Below are positions 25,672-34,388 of a DNA stretch of 46,621 bases, one piece after another; position 1 is the stretch's first letter; every line of letters begins with the position of its first letter. The stretch comes from an uncultured Sutterella sp. (GTDB lineage: Bacteria; Pseudomonadota; Gammaproteobacteria; Burkholderiales; Burkholderiaceae_F): positions 1 through 46,621 of the forward strand of contig UQNA01000014.1 of assembly GCA_900542195.1 (NCBI GenBank), read 5' to 3'. A program made the position numbers and the translations under genes. Under the pieces are notes generated by a model, which ran no database searches, was not told where the DNA came from, and was given only the letters and a program-made list of their open reading frames with translations.

Positions 25672-27126
25672 ATGCGTATTGAAAAAGATTCATTAGGCTC
25701 TTTGCCAGTTCCGGATGATGCCTACTTCGGCATCCAAACTGTCCGCTGTGCCCAGAATTATGACGTCACCGACCATACCTTCAATGAATTACCTCATGTA
25801 ATTAAAGCTGTTGCTGAAGTCAAAATGGCCGCTGCCCTTGCCAATGAAGAAATCGGCGCCCTTGAGCCGGAAAAAGCAAAAGCCATTGTGCAGGCTTGTC
25901 AGGAAATCATTGACGGTAAATTCTCTGATCAGTTCCCGGTAAATATTTGGAGAAGTCATGGCACAGGCGTCAATATGAACGTTAACGAAGTCATTGCCAA
26001 CCGAGCCAATGAAATTCTTACCGGGAAGAAAGGATATGATGCCGTTCACCCGAACACCCACGTGAACATGTGTCAGTCATCAAACGATATCTATCCTGCA
26101 GCCGAAGCAATCGTTCTGTATCGAATGATTACCAAGACATTGAAATCCGTTAAGTATTTTGAAGAAGCTCTTGCGGAAAAAGCCAAGGAGCTTAAAGATG
26201 TTCCCCGTTTAGGCAGAACCTGTATGCAAGATGCAGTGCCGATGACTTTTGGTCAAGTCTTCGGTGCTTGGCATAGCCTCATCGCCAGAAATAGAAAACG
26301 GCTGGAGAATCTGTTGCCGGAATATCAAGAAACCATCCTAGGCGCAACTGTACTCGGCAGCGGCATGGGCGAACTTCCGGGATATAACGAAACAGTTTAT
26401 AAGCATTTGTCTAAAGTCGTTGGCTTTGAGATGAGGCAAGCCAAGTTTGCTGAAGAGGTTATCGAGGACTCTGCTCTGTTTGACGGTTCTCAGAACAACG
26501 ATTCGTTCATCTATTTGATGGGTGTCTTGAAGGTAATCGCATGTGCAGGCGGCCGCATCGGCAATGACCTCTATGTATTCAGTTCCGGTCCAAGAACAGG
26601 AATTGGCGAAATTATCCTTCCGTCGATTGCTCCCGGATCCTCCATCATGCCGGGCAAAATCAATCCTTACATGCCTGAGTTACTTCTCCAGATTATGCAG
26701 CAAATTATTTCGCATGACATGATGGCAACCTTGACGGTGAACGAATCCGACTTGGATCTTTGCTCTTCAACTTGCGGCAGTTTCTTAGGAGCAATGGAGT
26801 CTCTCGAACTCATTGACAAAGGCTTCCGTCTGGTAGCAGACAGATGCATTAAAGGCATAAAGGTCAATGCTGAAAAAGCACGACAGAATGCAGAAATGAG
26901 TACCTCTTTAGCAACGATGGTTTCTGCTCTTTACGGCTATCCGACCGGCACAAAGATTGCTCACAAAGCCTGGAACGAAGGAAAATCGTGCAAAGAAGTT
27001 GCTTTGGAGGAAGGACTGATTCCGCCTGAAGTAGCTGAAGAACTCTTTGATGTCAGAAAGCTGGCCGATAGAAAAGCCACAATTGAAATGTTCAATAAGT
27101 TTAAGAGCCTCAGAAAAATCGACTAG
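25672..27126 (+). CDS. Aspartase/fumarase-superfamily lyase subunit alpha3, all motifs intact
   Basis: The product is 484 residues. All signatures are present: YFGIQTVR, HGTGVNMNVNEV at 96-107, HVNMCQSSND at 130-139, GRTCMQDAVP at 181-190 and GSSIMPGKINP at 322-332 with Ser324, Lys329 and Asn331. The DAVPMT-GQ context and the C-terminal part are nearer to aspartate ammonia-lyase than to fumarase C, which has a THLQDATP motif. The likely reaction is release of ammonia or an amine from aspartate or a derivative to give fumarate. It sits 12 bases after dcu2 and 10 before beta3. It is the complete counterpart of alpha1 and alpha2 and probably also partners with beta3. Confidence 0.93.
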   Translation: MRIEKDSLGSLPVPDDAYFGIQTVRCAQNYDVTDHTFNELPHVIKAVAEVKMAAALANEEIGALEPEKAKAIVQACQEIIDGKFSDQFPVNIWRSHGTGVNMNVNEVIANRANEILTGKKGYDAVHPNTHVNMCQSSNDIYPAAEAIVLYRMITKTLKSVKYFEEALAEKAKELKDVPRLGRTCMQDAVPMTFGQVFGAWHSLIARNRKRLENLLPEYQETILGATVLGSGMGELPGYNETVYKHLSKVVGFEMRQAKFAEEVIEDSALFDGSQNNDSFIYLMGVLKVIACAGGRIGNDLYVFSSGPRTGIGEIILPSIAPGSSIMPGKINPYMPELLLQIMQQIISHDMMATLTVNESDLDLCSSTCGSFLGAMESLELIDKGFRLVADRCIKGIKVNAEKARQNAEMSTSLATMVSALYGYPTGTKIAHKAWNEGKSCKEVALEEGLIPPEVAEELFDVRKLADRKATIEMFNKFKSLRKID

Positions 27127-27136
27127 GAGAAATCAA

Positions 27137-28561
27137 ATGAGACAAGAACATGACGGATTAGGCACAATGGAACTTCCTGACGAAGCCTACTGGGGTATCG
27201 TTTCTGAAAGAAATAAAGAAGCTTTTGATGTGGGACCGCTGACATTGGATGATTATGCGCCTTACATGCGTGCAGTTGCTCTTTGCAAAATCGCATGTGC
27301 ACGTGCAAATGCAGAAATTGGTGCTTTGGATCCCGAAAAAGCAAAATACATCGAGAAAGCCGCTTGGGAGATCGTTGAGGGGAAACTAAAAGGCAATTTC
27401 GTTGTCAACATTTACAGAGGCTCGGGCACCCCGGCTAACATGATTGTCAATGAAGTCATTGCCCACAGAGCTAACGAATTAATTTCCGGAGATAAAAGTA
27501 AAGGCGGCATTCATCCGAACACTCACGTCAACATGTGTCAGTCAACCAATGACCTGATTCCGACGGCTAAAGAAATCGTCGTCCATGATGAACTTGGAAA
27601 AGTTGTTGAGGCCACGAAGTACTTTGCTCAAGTTCTTCGCCAAAAACAAGAAGAGTTCAAGGATGTCATCAAGATGGGCCGTACATGCCTGCAAGATGCC
27701 GTTCCCATGACTCTCGGCCAGGAATTTGGAGCTTTTGCTCACGCTGCCGAACGATTGGCCAAGAGAATAGCCGTGGAACAAGCAAGATGGAACCAATCCT
27801 GCATCGGCGGTACTTGTGTTGGCACAGGCATGGGTTGCATGCCGGGATTTAGAGCAGTCATTGATAAACACCTGTCAGACGTTTGCGGCCGTCCTATCCA
27901 TACAGAAGAAGATTTGTTTGACGGAATGATGGCAACAGATGGCTTGGTCATCGCTCATGCTCACTTGCAAGCCCTAGCAACTTTAGTATGGAAAGTTGCG
28001 CGAGATATTCGTCTTCTCGGTTCAGGACCGAGAGCCGGATTCGGAGAAATCAATCTGCCTGCCGTGGCTCCGGGATCCTCTATCATGCCTGGCAAAGTAA
28101 ACCCTGTAATTCCAGAAATGGTGTTCCTCTCAACAGACAGAGTCTGTTCCAATCATGCAGGCTTAGTTGCTGGCGTTCTTTCCGGTTGGCTGGAACTCGG
28201 AACTTCTTCCGGCGTTCCAATAAAGAGTTTCATTGAAAGCAGCGATTTGCTGAGTAGGACAATGAGAGTTTTCGCCGACAAATGCATCAAAGGCATAACT
28301 GCAAATAGAGAGCATTGCTTAGCAATGACTGAGAAATCCACTTCATTAGCAACGATGGTCTCTGCTCTCTTTGGATATGAAGTTGGTACTAAGATTGCCC
28401 ACATCGCCATCGACGAAGATATCACCTGCAAGGAAGCAGCCAAAAAGGCCGGAGTCCTTCCTGACGAAGTCATTGACGAACTTTTTGATATCAACAATTT
28501 GGTAGAACCTGAAAAGATGGAAGCTTTATTCGCCAAATATCAAAATTACAGAAAGGTCTAG
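27137..28561 (+). CDS. Aspartase/fumarase-superfamily lyase subunit beta3, all motifs intact
   Basis: The product is 474 residues from the ATG at 27137, preceded by TAGGAG; a longer frame from 27047 overlaps alpha3 and is not used. Motifs: YWGIVSER, GSGTPANMIVNEV at 95-107, HVNMCQSTND at 130-139, GRTCLQDAVP at 181-190 and GSSIMPGKVNP at 313-323 with Ser315, Lys320, Asn322. It differs clearly from alpha3 (GSGT against SHGT; EHDGLG against EKDSLG) and resembles beta1 and beta2 more, so alpha and beta are separate lines. It is likely the second subunit of a mixed enzyme, or a second lyase with a related substrate. A hairpin follows. Confidence 0.93.
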   Translation: MRQEHDGLGTMELPDEAYWGIVSERNKEAFDVGPLTLDDYAPYMRAVALCKIACARANAEIGALDPEKAKYIEKAAWEIVEGKLKGNFVVNIYRGSGTPANMIVNEVIAHRANELISGDKSKGGIHPNTHVNMCQSTNDLIPTAKEIVVHDELGKVVEATKYFAQVLRQKQEEFKDVIKMGRTCLQDAVPMTLGQEFGAFAHAAERLAKRIAVEQARWNQSCIGGTCVGTGMGCMPGFRAVIDKHLSDVCGRPIHTEEDLFDGMMATDGLVIAHAHLQALATLVWKVARDIRLLGSGPRAGFGEINLPAVAPGSSIMPGKVNPVIPEMVFLSTDRVCSNHAGLVAGVLSGWLELGTSSGVPIKSFIESSDLLSRTMRVFADKCIKGITANREHCLAMTEKSTSLATMVSALFGYEVGTKIAHIAIDEDITCKEAAKKAGVLPDEVIDELFDINNLVEPEKMEALFAKYQNYRKV

Positions 28562-28583
28562 TGTCTTCTAACGTAATCTAAAT

Positions 28584-28609
28584 AAGCGAGGAACTTCCAA
28601 TCCTCGCTT
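28584..28609 (+). terminator. Hairpin after the dcu2-alpha3-beta3 operon
   Basis: AAGCGAGGA and TCCTCGCTT form a perfect 9-base stem with an 8-base loop, 23 bases after the beta3 stop. The tail CTCTTC is only modestly T-rich. Confidence 0.65.
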
Positions 28610-28645
28610 CTCTTCAAAAAATAAGAAGAAAAAGGTTTCTAGACC

Positions 28646-28923
28646 AAAAATTTGACATCCTCCCTTTAGATTCGAAAAAGAAGGATGTCTTAGTTTTTAG
28701 GGCTGAGCCTTTTCTTAAAAGATGAGTGTTTCAAAGTTTATTTGCTTCTTGTTTTGCAGAAAACAAATCTCGGCCGGAAAACTTTAACAAGGTCACCCGC
28801 ATTCACAGAACGGAATGCGTCTTCTTCGTCGGTTCCCTGCTTTACCGCCGCAGGGATCTTTTCTTGAAAAGCAGCGCTCTCTTCTTTGCATACGCTGGCA
28901 TTAACCAAGAACTTAGCGTCATC
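28646..28923. repeat. Diverged direct repeat, copy 1
   Basis: This stretch is strikingly similar to 30266-30551, including a hairpin at 28654-28689 (GACATCC to GGATGTC), the CAAAGTTTATTTGC junction and the 3' part of the small exported-domain gene. Differences are scattered substitutions and small indels. It brings a terminator and a gene fragment to this position. Confidence 0.85.
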
Positions 28924-28940
28924 GGTTAAATCATTTGCCT
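28738..28940 (-). pseudogene. Truncated copy of the exported M20 lid-domain gene
   Basis: The minus strand encodes DDAKFLVNASVCKEES, then FQEKIPAAVKQGTDEEDAFRS and VNAGDLVK, matching residues ~75-120 of the intact gene at 30360-30770. After DLVK a small indel shifts the frame, and the end reads VFRPRFVFCKTRSK before TAA at 28740-28738. The signal peptide and the GGHSNG part are absent. Downstream lies a copy of the same terminator hairpin. Confidence 0.8.
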
Positions 28941-29187
28941 TTTCCGAAATTGTCAGGAAAAGCCTTCACGCTTGATCATTTCGAAATCAAATACTTCTGC
29001 TGGTTGAATCCGATAAATAATCCTATTCTGGTTTTCTTCTTTAAACTTCTTAAAAAATATATTTTTTGAAAATTTAAAAATAATCAACAAGTTAACTTAA
29101 ATAATCTGCAGGTATTTTCATAATTTTTTCTATTAAATTTTCCAAATACCCACCCAAGAAGTCAATATTGGTAAAATAGAAGCTCAA
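28941..29187. other. AT-rich upstream region of the Rpn-type gene
   Basis: No gene is visible. The sequence 29040-29130 is very AT-rich and probably includes the promoter of the nuclease gene. Confidence 0.4.
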
Positions 29188-29199
29188 ATGGGAGGAAAA

Positions 29200-30027
29200 A
29201 TGAAAGAAGAAAAAAGAAACAATGCCAACATGTACATCGACAACATTCGATTGATTGACGACTCTTTTTTCGAAATCTTCTTTAGAAATGATCCCAAATA
29301 CATTGAAGTCGTCATTCACGAAATTTTCAAACATATTGGTCGTCCTCTTGTTTCTATTGAAAAGGTAGAAACTCAATCGAGACTTCAGTCACTCGGTCAC
29401 CGAGAACTCTGTCTTGATTTGCTTGCTACTGACTCAAATCAAAACAAGATCAATATTGAAATTCAACGCGCAACCACAAACATTTTGACCAAACGTGCTA
29501 GGTATCACAGTGCATTATTAGATTCAAACACACTTAATAAAAATCACGACTTCTGTGAGCTTATGGAGAACTATATAATTTTCATTACTGAGAAAGATTT
29601 TCGCAAACTTGGTAAACCAATATATCAAGTCGAGCGAGTTTTCCTTGAGGACCAAACTCCGTTCAATGATGGAACTCACATTCTTTTTGTTAACGGACAG
29701 TACCAACACGACGATCCTATAGGCAACCTCATGAAGGACTTTTTCTCTAAAGGAGCGGAGCAAATGAACAATCCAGTTTTGGCAGAGCGAATGAAATATT
29801 TGAAAGAAACAGAAGAAGGAAGAAAAGAACTCTCGGGAGTTGAGGTCCAAATCGCTTCTAAAGCGAAGGCTGAAGGAAAGGTTGAGGGCAACGCTGAAGG
29901 AAAACTCGAAGTAGCCATCAACCTGCTGCAGCTTGGCAAATCACCTATAGAGCTTATTTCCGAAGCTACTGGTTTTTCAATCGAGTTCTTAAAAGAGCTG
30001 CAAAGCACATTGCCTACCCCAGCTTAA
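29200..30027 (+). CDS. Rpn family PD-(D/E)XK nuclease/putative transposase
   Basis: The product is 275 residues from the ATG at 29200, which has GGAGG just upstream; an ATG at 29188 would add four residues. The PD-(D/E)XK core is LCLDLLATDSNQNKINIEIQ at about 70-89, with Asp followed by E-I-Q. The FKxIF-like start (DDSFFEIFFRNDP) and a C-terminal helical tail of K-A-E-G repeats at about 220-240 are typical of Rpn/PDDEXK family transposase proteins. The family includes recombination-promoting nucleases that cut DNA independently of RecA. It lies between two diverged direct repeats (28646-28923 and 30266-30551), so it may have entered or moved with that duplication. Confidence 0.88.
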   Translation: MKEEKRNNANMYIDNIRLIDDSFFEIFFRNDPKYIEVVIHEIFKHIGRPLVSIEKVETQSRLQSLGHRELCLDLLATDSNQNKINIEIQRATTNILTKRARYHSALLDSNTLNKNHDFCELMENYIIFITEKDFRKLGKPIYQVERVFLEDQTPFNDGTHILFVNGQYQHDDPIGNLMKDFFSKGAEQMNNPVLAERMKYLKETEEGRKELSGVEVQIASKAKAEGKVEGNAEGKLEVAINLLQLGKSPIELISEATGFSIEFLKELQSTLPTPA

Positions 30028-30273
30028 CTTGACAATCCATCATTCACTTTCGCAACGTGTCGTCACTTGTCAGATGTTGGGGTCCTCTGAAGGCCCCTAC
30101 TCATCCTTCCAAACATTTGTGACCTGACGGTTCGATACTTGTTTACCGGAAATTTTCGTACACCTTTTTTCAGTCATGGTTTTTAAGACTCTGAGCAACG
30201 ACGCAAATATCGTTTAGGCTTCATCACGATTTGAATGAACTCCAAATAAACAAAACCAGCCTGCAAAAAATTT
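30028..30273. other. Gene-less stretch after the nuclease gene
   Basis: No gene is visible. GGGGTCCTCTGAAGGCCCC at 30079-30097 can form an imperfect hairpin and may end the nuclease transcript; the tail is not T-rich. Confidence 0.35.
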
Positions 30274-30551
30274 GACATCCTTCCTCTAGATTCAAAGAAG
30301 AAGGATGTCTTAGTTTTTAGGGCCTCAGCCTCTTCTCAAAAAGCTGAGTTATTCAAAGTTTATTTGCCGACTTGTTTCACAGAAAAACGAATCTCGGCCG
30401 GAAAACCTTTGACAAGGTCGCCTGCTTTCACGGAACGGAATGCGTTTTCTTCGTCAGCGCCCTGCTTTACTGCTGCAGTGATCTTTTCTTGAAGAGCAGC
30501 CACGTCTTCTTTGCATACGCCGGTATTAACCAAGAATCTGGCATCGCCGGC
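30266..30551. repeat. Diverged direct repeat, copy 2
   Basis: Counterpart of 28646-28923. It contains the terminator hairpin and the 3' part of the intact small exported-domain gene. Confidence 0.85.
30274..30309 (-). terminator. Rho-independent terminator of the M20 operon
   Basis: GACATCCTTC and GAAGGATGTC form a perfect 10-base stem. On the minus strand it is followed by AAATTTTTT, a T-run as expected after the small exported-domain gene. Confidence 0.8.
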
Positions 30552-30770
30552 AATAGCATTTACCGTTGCGCCGCCCTTGAAGTTATAGGCGGAAGCACAA
30601 GGAAGTGCTTTTTCCAATGCAAGAATGGCACGTGCTCCGGCATGAACGGCATTAACGTTGCCGTAGTTGCCGTTGGAGTGGCCTCCCGGACCGGTCATTT
30701 CAACTTCAAAAACAGCTGCATTAGCGGCAGAACAAAGACCGAACAAACCAATTAAAAGTAATTTCTTCAT
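30360..30770 (-). CDS. Exported stand-alone M20-type dimerization (lid) domain
   Basis: The product is 136 residues. A signal peptide (MKKLLLIGLFGLCSAANA) precedes a single small domain. Its GPGGHSNGNYGNVNAVHAGARAI segment at about 27-49 and GGATVNAIAGDARFLVN at 66-82 match the dimerization domain of M20 peptidases (usual GGHSG...N-I...GG-A-NVIP--A), which normally lies inside a larger enzyme. The metal-binding peptidase domain is missing. Two Cys (about 58 and 84) could form a disulfide. It starts 9 bases after the stop of a full M20 peptidase gene. It could be a lid or partner subunit for that enzyme in the periplasm (inference). A broken copy is at 28738. Confidence 0.82.
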   Translation of the reverse strand: MKKLLLIGLFGLCSAANAAVFEVEMTGPGGHSNGNYGNVNAVHAGARAILALEKALPCASAYNFKGGATVNAIAGDARFLVNTGVCKEDVAALQEKITAAVKQGADEENAFRSVKAGDLVKGFPAEIRFSVKQVGK

Positions 30771-30779
30771 TTCTGCCTC

Positions 30780-32477
30780 CTACTTATAAACTTCTTCAGT
30801 GGTTCTCTTGCCCATCGGGTCAAGCAGCGGTTTAACTACTTTACCGTCAGCGGTGTTGTAGCCTGCGGCCATCAAGCCCATAAGAATCATGCGGTATACA
30901 CGGTTTCCTTCAGCTTTTCCGTCACCCGGAATGCCCCATTCATACCATGTGTGTCCGCCGCCGCCCGCAGCAGGAGTTCCTACATTGATATTGATAGTCG
31001 GAACACCAACGGCAGCAGGAACGTTGTCGTTCAAAGAAGAAGCTCCTTCAGCAAGTGCTTTTCTTTGGTCAATGCCGACTGTATCTGCAGCCTGCCAATG
31101 AATCTGAACTACCGGATCGTCGTAGTTAGTTCTGCGGTGAGCAGGTCTGTCGCCGAACCAAACCAATTCCATCTTAACTGCTTTAGGATCGCCTTTCTTG
31201 AGAGCGAATTTTGCATTTTCTGCATCCATCGCTTCTTGGAACTTAGGTTCGATCTTCGATCTGATCGCTAAGAGAGGTTCCGGAGTCGGGCTTCTCATAT
31301 CAACCATCAAAGTGCACTCTTCGCTTCTGCCGCCTTCCGGAGCCTTTGTACATTCGCCGACGCCAACGGTATATGTTGTTCTTTCAGCTTTCTTGTCAAG
31401 ATCGTAAGGGGTCTTGAGATCGGCAATGGCTGCAACTGCACGGTTCATTGCCATCAAAGCGGACGGCTGCTGTGCTCCGGCTTTCACGCCTTTGGGCTCA
31501 ATGTACTTAATTTCAAAACGATAAGAGCCGAGATAGTTAACGGCACCGGAACCGGGACGTGTACTGTCGGCGGAAATATTGGCCACGAAGTTCAAAGCAT
31601 TGTTGCCTTTGCCCGTGTCTTGGCTGTAGCCGTATAACTGTTTCATACCTGCCAAGTTGCCTTTTCCTTCTTCACCGGCGGTTCCGCATACCCACAAGTC
31701 ATAGACCGGCTTAACTTTGTATTTCGTTAAGATCTGAGCGATCTGCATGACAGCAGCAGTATTAATCATTGCATCGTTGTAGCCCGGAACGTAGAGACGA
31801 TAGCCTCCTTTAGCAATGGCATCGTCTAGGCTGTCATATCTCTTATAGGCTTTTTTATAGTTTTCGTCCTCAATGATTTTACCGTTCTTATCGAAATGCA
31901 GTTCGTCAGGAATAGCCGCTAATTCCTGAGGTGTTTTGACCAGAGGAGAATCGGCTTTTTGAAGCTTGATCGGCATGTAGGGTTTATCCTTCGGAGGAAG
32001 AACCGGAGGATTAACAGTATCGATATGACCTTCTAACAAAACTTTCGGACCCTGACCGGCATAAGCTTGAGCGCCGGCAGTCTGAGAATAAGTTCCGGGA
32101 ATTCTTACGCAGGCGTTGTAAACGGGAAGTCCGTCAACTTTTTGGAGTCCTGCTCCGGGCAGGTTTCCGCCGACTCTGGACATGACGTTCTTTTTGTCAA
32201 TACCCCATTCTTGAACAAATCTTCTCATCAGCTCTTCTTGTCTTCTCAATTCGGAACGAGAAGGAGAAGCGATTCTGACGACTTCCATGTGAGTATTGAA
32301 TCTCCATTTCTGAGATTCCGGTGTTTCTAATTCTTTTTTGATTTTCTGCATTACCGGATCAGAATTAATAGCTTCCGCTGAAGCTTTAGTCGCTTCAGAA
32401 ACGTTTGGTACAGCAGCCAAAGCCAGTGAAGAGCAAACAGCGCTGGAAACCAAAACAGCTAAAAGTTTTACTTTCAT
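30780..32477 (-). CDS. Exported M20-family metallopeptidase
   Basis: The product is 565 residues with a signal peptide (cleavage near ALAA at 19-22). Metal-site motifs of M20 peptidases are present: LLEGHIDTV with His151 and Asp153, GYNDAMINT with Asp235 as bridging ligand, CGTAGEEGKGN with Glu269 (general base) and Glu270, SADSTRP with Asp304, and a late GGHTWYEWG His. The usual internal dimerization domain lies at about 315-420. Relatives act on small peptides or acylated amino acids. Acting in the periplasm, it would supply amino acids to an asaccharolytic cell. AAGGAGG before the ATG suggests high expression. It forms a two-gene operon with the lid-domain gene. Confidence 0.88.
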   Translation of the reverse strand: MKVKLLAVLVSSAVCSSLALAAVPNVSEATKASAEAINSDPVMQKIKKELETPESQKWRFNTHMEVVRIASPSRSELRRQEELMRRFVQEWGIDKKNVMSRVGGNLPGAGLQKVDGLPVYNACVRIPGTYSQTAGAQAYAGQGPKVLLEGHIDTVNPPVLPPKDKPYMPIKLQKADSPLVKTPQELAAIPDELHFDKNGKIIEDENYKKAYKRYDSLDDAIAKGGYRLYVPGYNDAMINTAAVMQIAQILTKYKVKPVYDLWVCGTAGEEGKGNLAGMKQLYGYSQDTGKGNNALNFVANISADSTRPGSGAVNYLGSYRFEIKYIEPKGVKAGAQQPSALMAMNRAVAAIADLKTPYDLDKKAERTTYTVGVGECTKAPEGGRSEECTLMVDMRSPTPEPLLAIRSKIEPKFQEAMDAENAKFALKKGDPKAVKMELVWFGDRPAHRRTNYDDPVVQIHWQAADTVGIDQRKALAEGASSLNDNVPAAVGVPTININVGTPAAGGGGHTWYEWGIPGDGKAEGNRVYRMILMGLMAAGYNTADGKVVKPLLDPMGKRTTEEVYK

Positions 32478-32531
32478 GTGTACACCTCCTTAGGAAAATT
32501 AAAGTGACGCGCCTATCCTACTTGCTGCCTT

Positions 32532-32563
32532 ACACTTGGTCAATAACAACTCCTTACAAGTGT
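32532..32563. promoter_or_regulatory. Inverted repeat in the M20/EamA divergent promoter
   Basis: ACACTTG and CAAGTGT form a perfect 7-base inverted repeat with centres 25 bases apart, 55 bases upstream of the M20 start and 118 bases upstream of the EamA start. The half-site context CCTTACACTTGGT is partly similar to the MerR dyad at 34392-34412 (ACC-GTGT-type), so the same regulator might bind. Confidence 0.4.
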
Positions 32564-32680
32564 CGTAAAAGACACATCCGGCTTAAGAGAATTCCAGAGA
32601 GAGACTTGAGCCGTAAGAATTAACTCGCATTTACAGTTTTTTCAAACCGCCTTAACCTCAAGTGCTATAGGAGGAGAGCT

Positions 32681-33565
32681 TTGAAAATTACCAATTCCTT
32701 GTGGTTGATTGCCTCAGCATTTTTCTTTTCATGTCTGACCATTGCTACCAAACTTTGCGGCCAAACTTTTTCTTTTTACGAATTCATGTTCGCAAAATAC
32801 GTGTTGGTAACACTGCTGACAGCTGCACTGTTGACCGTTAAACATCAAAGCTTCATACCGAAAAATCCCGGCTTAATTTTTCTTCGCTGTCTTTTTGGCG
32901 TTCTGACCGTGCTCGCCAACATCATTCTCATTTTCAATATGCCGGCTGCGGTAGCGCAAAGCTTCAATTACACGGCCTCCTTTTGGGTGGTTTTGGCGCT
33001 TTGCTTTTCTTCCCGCAGTTTCAGTATTGCCGTGCTCTTTCCTCTCTTTCTAGGCTTCGGCGGAATTCTCCTCGTTCTGAATCCTCAAATGAACGGTGAA
33101 ATTTTGACAAATCCTTTAACGCCCATTTGTGTTGCCTACGGTCTACTGGCAGCGTTAGGAATGCTGGTCCTTAGAAAACTTGGAGAGAAACACGAAGCCA
33201 CACTGGTGACAACCTTCTACTTTTCACTGGCCTCCGCAATGGTTGGTCTGATAGGAAGCCTTTATACCGATGACAAAAATCTATTGGGTCTCTTTGCGGA
33301 TCCTTTCTTGCTTTTAGCTGTTCTTTTGACGCTGCTTTTCCAAATAGCAAAGACTTTTTCCTGGCAGTATGGAGACAGCGCACTCAACTCCATATATTTA
33401 TTCCTAGGAGCACCTTTTGTTGTAATCTTAGGATGGTTGTTTCTCAATGAAATGCCCACCGCCTTCCAAATGCTTGGAATAGTGTTCATCGTTGGAAGTG
33501 CCGTAAGCAGCTATTTCATCATTTCCAGACTCAAAAAGAACCGTCAAGTTCGGCAGGATAATTAA
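32681..33565 (+). CDS. EamA-family (DMT superfamily) transporter, TTG start
   Basis: The product is 294 residues with ten hydrophobic segments and two EamA halves. The start is TTG at 32681, supported by GGAGGAG nine bases upstream and by the MKITNSLWLIASAFFFSCL first membrane segment. It lies two bases before the MerR gene and is coupled to it. The family exports small metabolites. The link to a MerR sensor and a periplasmic reductase suggests export or exchange of a compound that the regulator senses, but the substrate is not readable. Confidence 0.87.
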   Translation: MKITNSLWLIASAFFFSCLTIATKLCGQTFSFYEFMFAKYVLVTLLTAALLTVKHQSFIPKNPGLIFLRCLFGVLTVLANIILIFNMPAAVAQSFNYTASFWVVLALCFSSRSFSIAVLFPLFLGFGGILLVLNPQMNGEILTNPLTPICVAYGLLAALGMLVLRKLGEKHEATLVTTFYFSLASAMVGLIGSLYTDDKNLLGLFADPFLLLAVLLTLLFQIAKTFSWQYGDSALNSIYLFLGAPFVVILGWLFLNEMPTAFQMLGIVFIVGSAVSSYFIISRLKKNRQVRQDN

Positions 33566-33567
33566 CT

Positions 33568-34383
33568 ATGCAAACTGTTAAGGCCATCGCAGACGCTCTC
33601 GGTGTGACATCAGATGTTGTAAGACACTATACGGAATGTAAACTCGTTACGCCTGTAACGAATTCTGAGAACAAATACAAGTACTACGACGAATTTGACT
33701 TTCTTCAGCTCGCCAACGCCAGAATCCTGCGCAGCCTAGGCCTTCCATTGCCTGAAGTACTGGAATACAACAATTCTTCAGTTGTTCATCAGAAAGAAAT
33801 ATTGTCGGAGAAGTCCCGTCAAGTAAGAGCACAAATAGAGAAATTGCAAGAACTGGAACTGCGTTTGCATGAAGTCCAAGGATACTTGGAGAAAACAAAC
33901 CGTTGCGTGCCTACCGTAGAAGTGGTAGAGCGAGATTCAATTCACGGTATCTATACCTTCGGGTCTGCGGTTCCTTCCAAAGAGATAAAACAAATTGCGA
34001 AACTGTGGGCTGAGCATTTTCCTTTCACGCATATCTCCATCAAAATACCAAAAGAAGAGCTGCAAAATCCGGCTTATGCCGGCCCCTATTCTGTCAGCCT
34101 CGGCCTCGGCGTAATCAATAAATACGCCGAACAATTTCAGCTGAAGATTGCACCGCCTGTCGAAACCATTCCGCCTGGACGTTTTCTGATTATTTATTTG
34201 AAGGTCCCGGATATATTCAATCTCACAAGACAAGACCTTTTGCCGTTATTTGAAAAAGCTGAGGAGCTTGGAGTTCGCTTTTCTCATCAATCTTCCGGAC
34301 GTCTGCTGGCTATTGAGGAAAATGGTAAAGAGACTGAATTCTTCATTTTGATTCGAGTGAGAATAGAAAAGAATAACGATTAA
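33568..34383 (+). CDS. MerR-family regulator with GyrI-like effector domain
   Basis: The product is 271 residues. The MerR winged helix occupies about 1-70 (VKAIADALGVTSDVVRHYTECKLV, then YKYYDEFDFLQL). A coiled coil spans about 75-110. A C-terminal ~155-residue domain with alternating strands (GIYTFGSAVPSKEI, PPVETIPPGRFLIIYLKV) fits the GyrI/BmrR-type small-molecule domain. Such proteins untwist promoters with a 19-20 bp spacer. Exactly such a promoter lies just downstream (34389-34419), before the reductase gene. The ligand is probably the reductase substrate or a related compound. Confidence 0.88.
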   Translation: MQTVKAIADALGVTSDVVRHYTECKLVTPVTNSENKYKYYDEFDFLQLANARILRSLGLPLPEVLEYNNSSVVHQKEILSEKSRQVRAQIEKLQELELRLHEVQGYLEKTNRCVPTVEVVERDSIHGIYTFGSAVPSKEIKQIAKLWAEHFPFTHISIKIPKEELQNPAYAGPYSVSLGLGVINKYAEQFQLKIAPPVETIPPGRFLIIYLKVPDIFNLTRQDLLPLFEKAEELGVRFSHQSSGRLLAIEENGKETEFFILIRVRIEKNND

Positions 34384-34388
34384 CTCAC

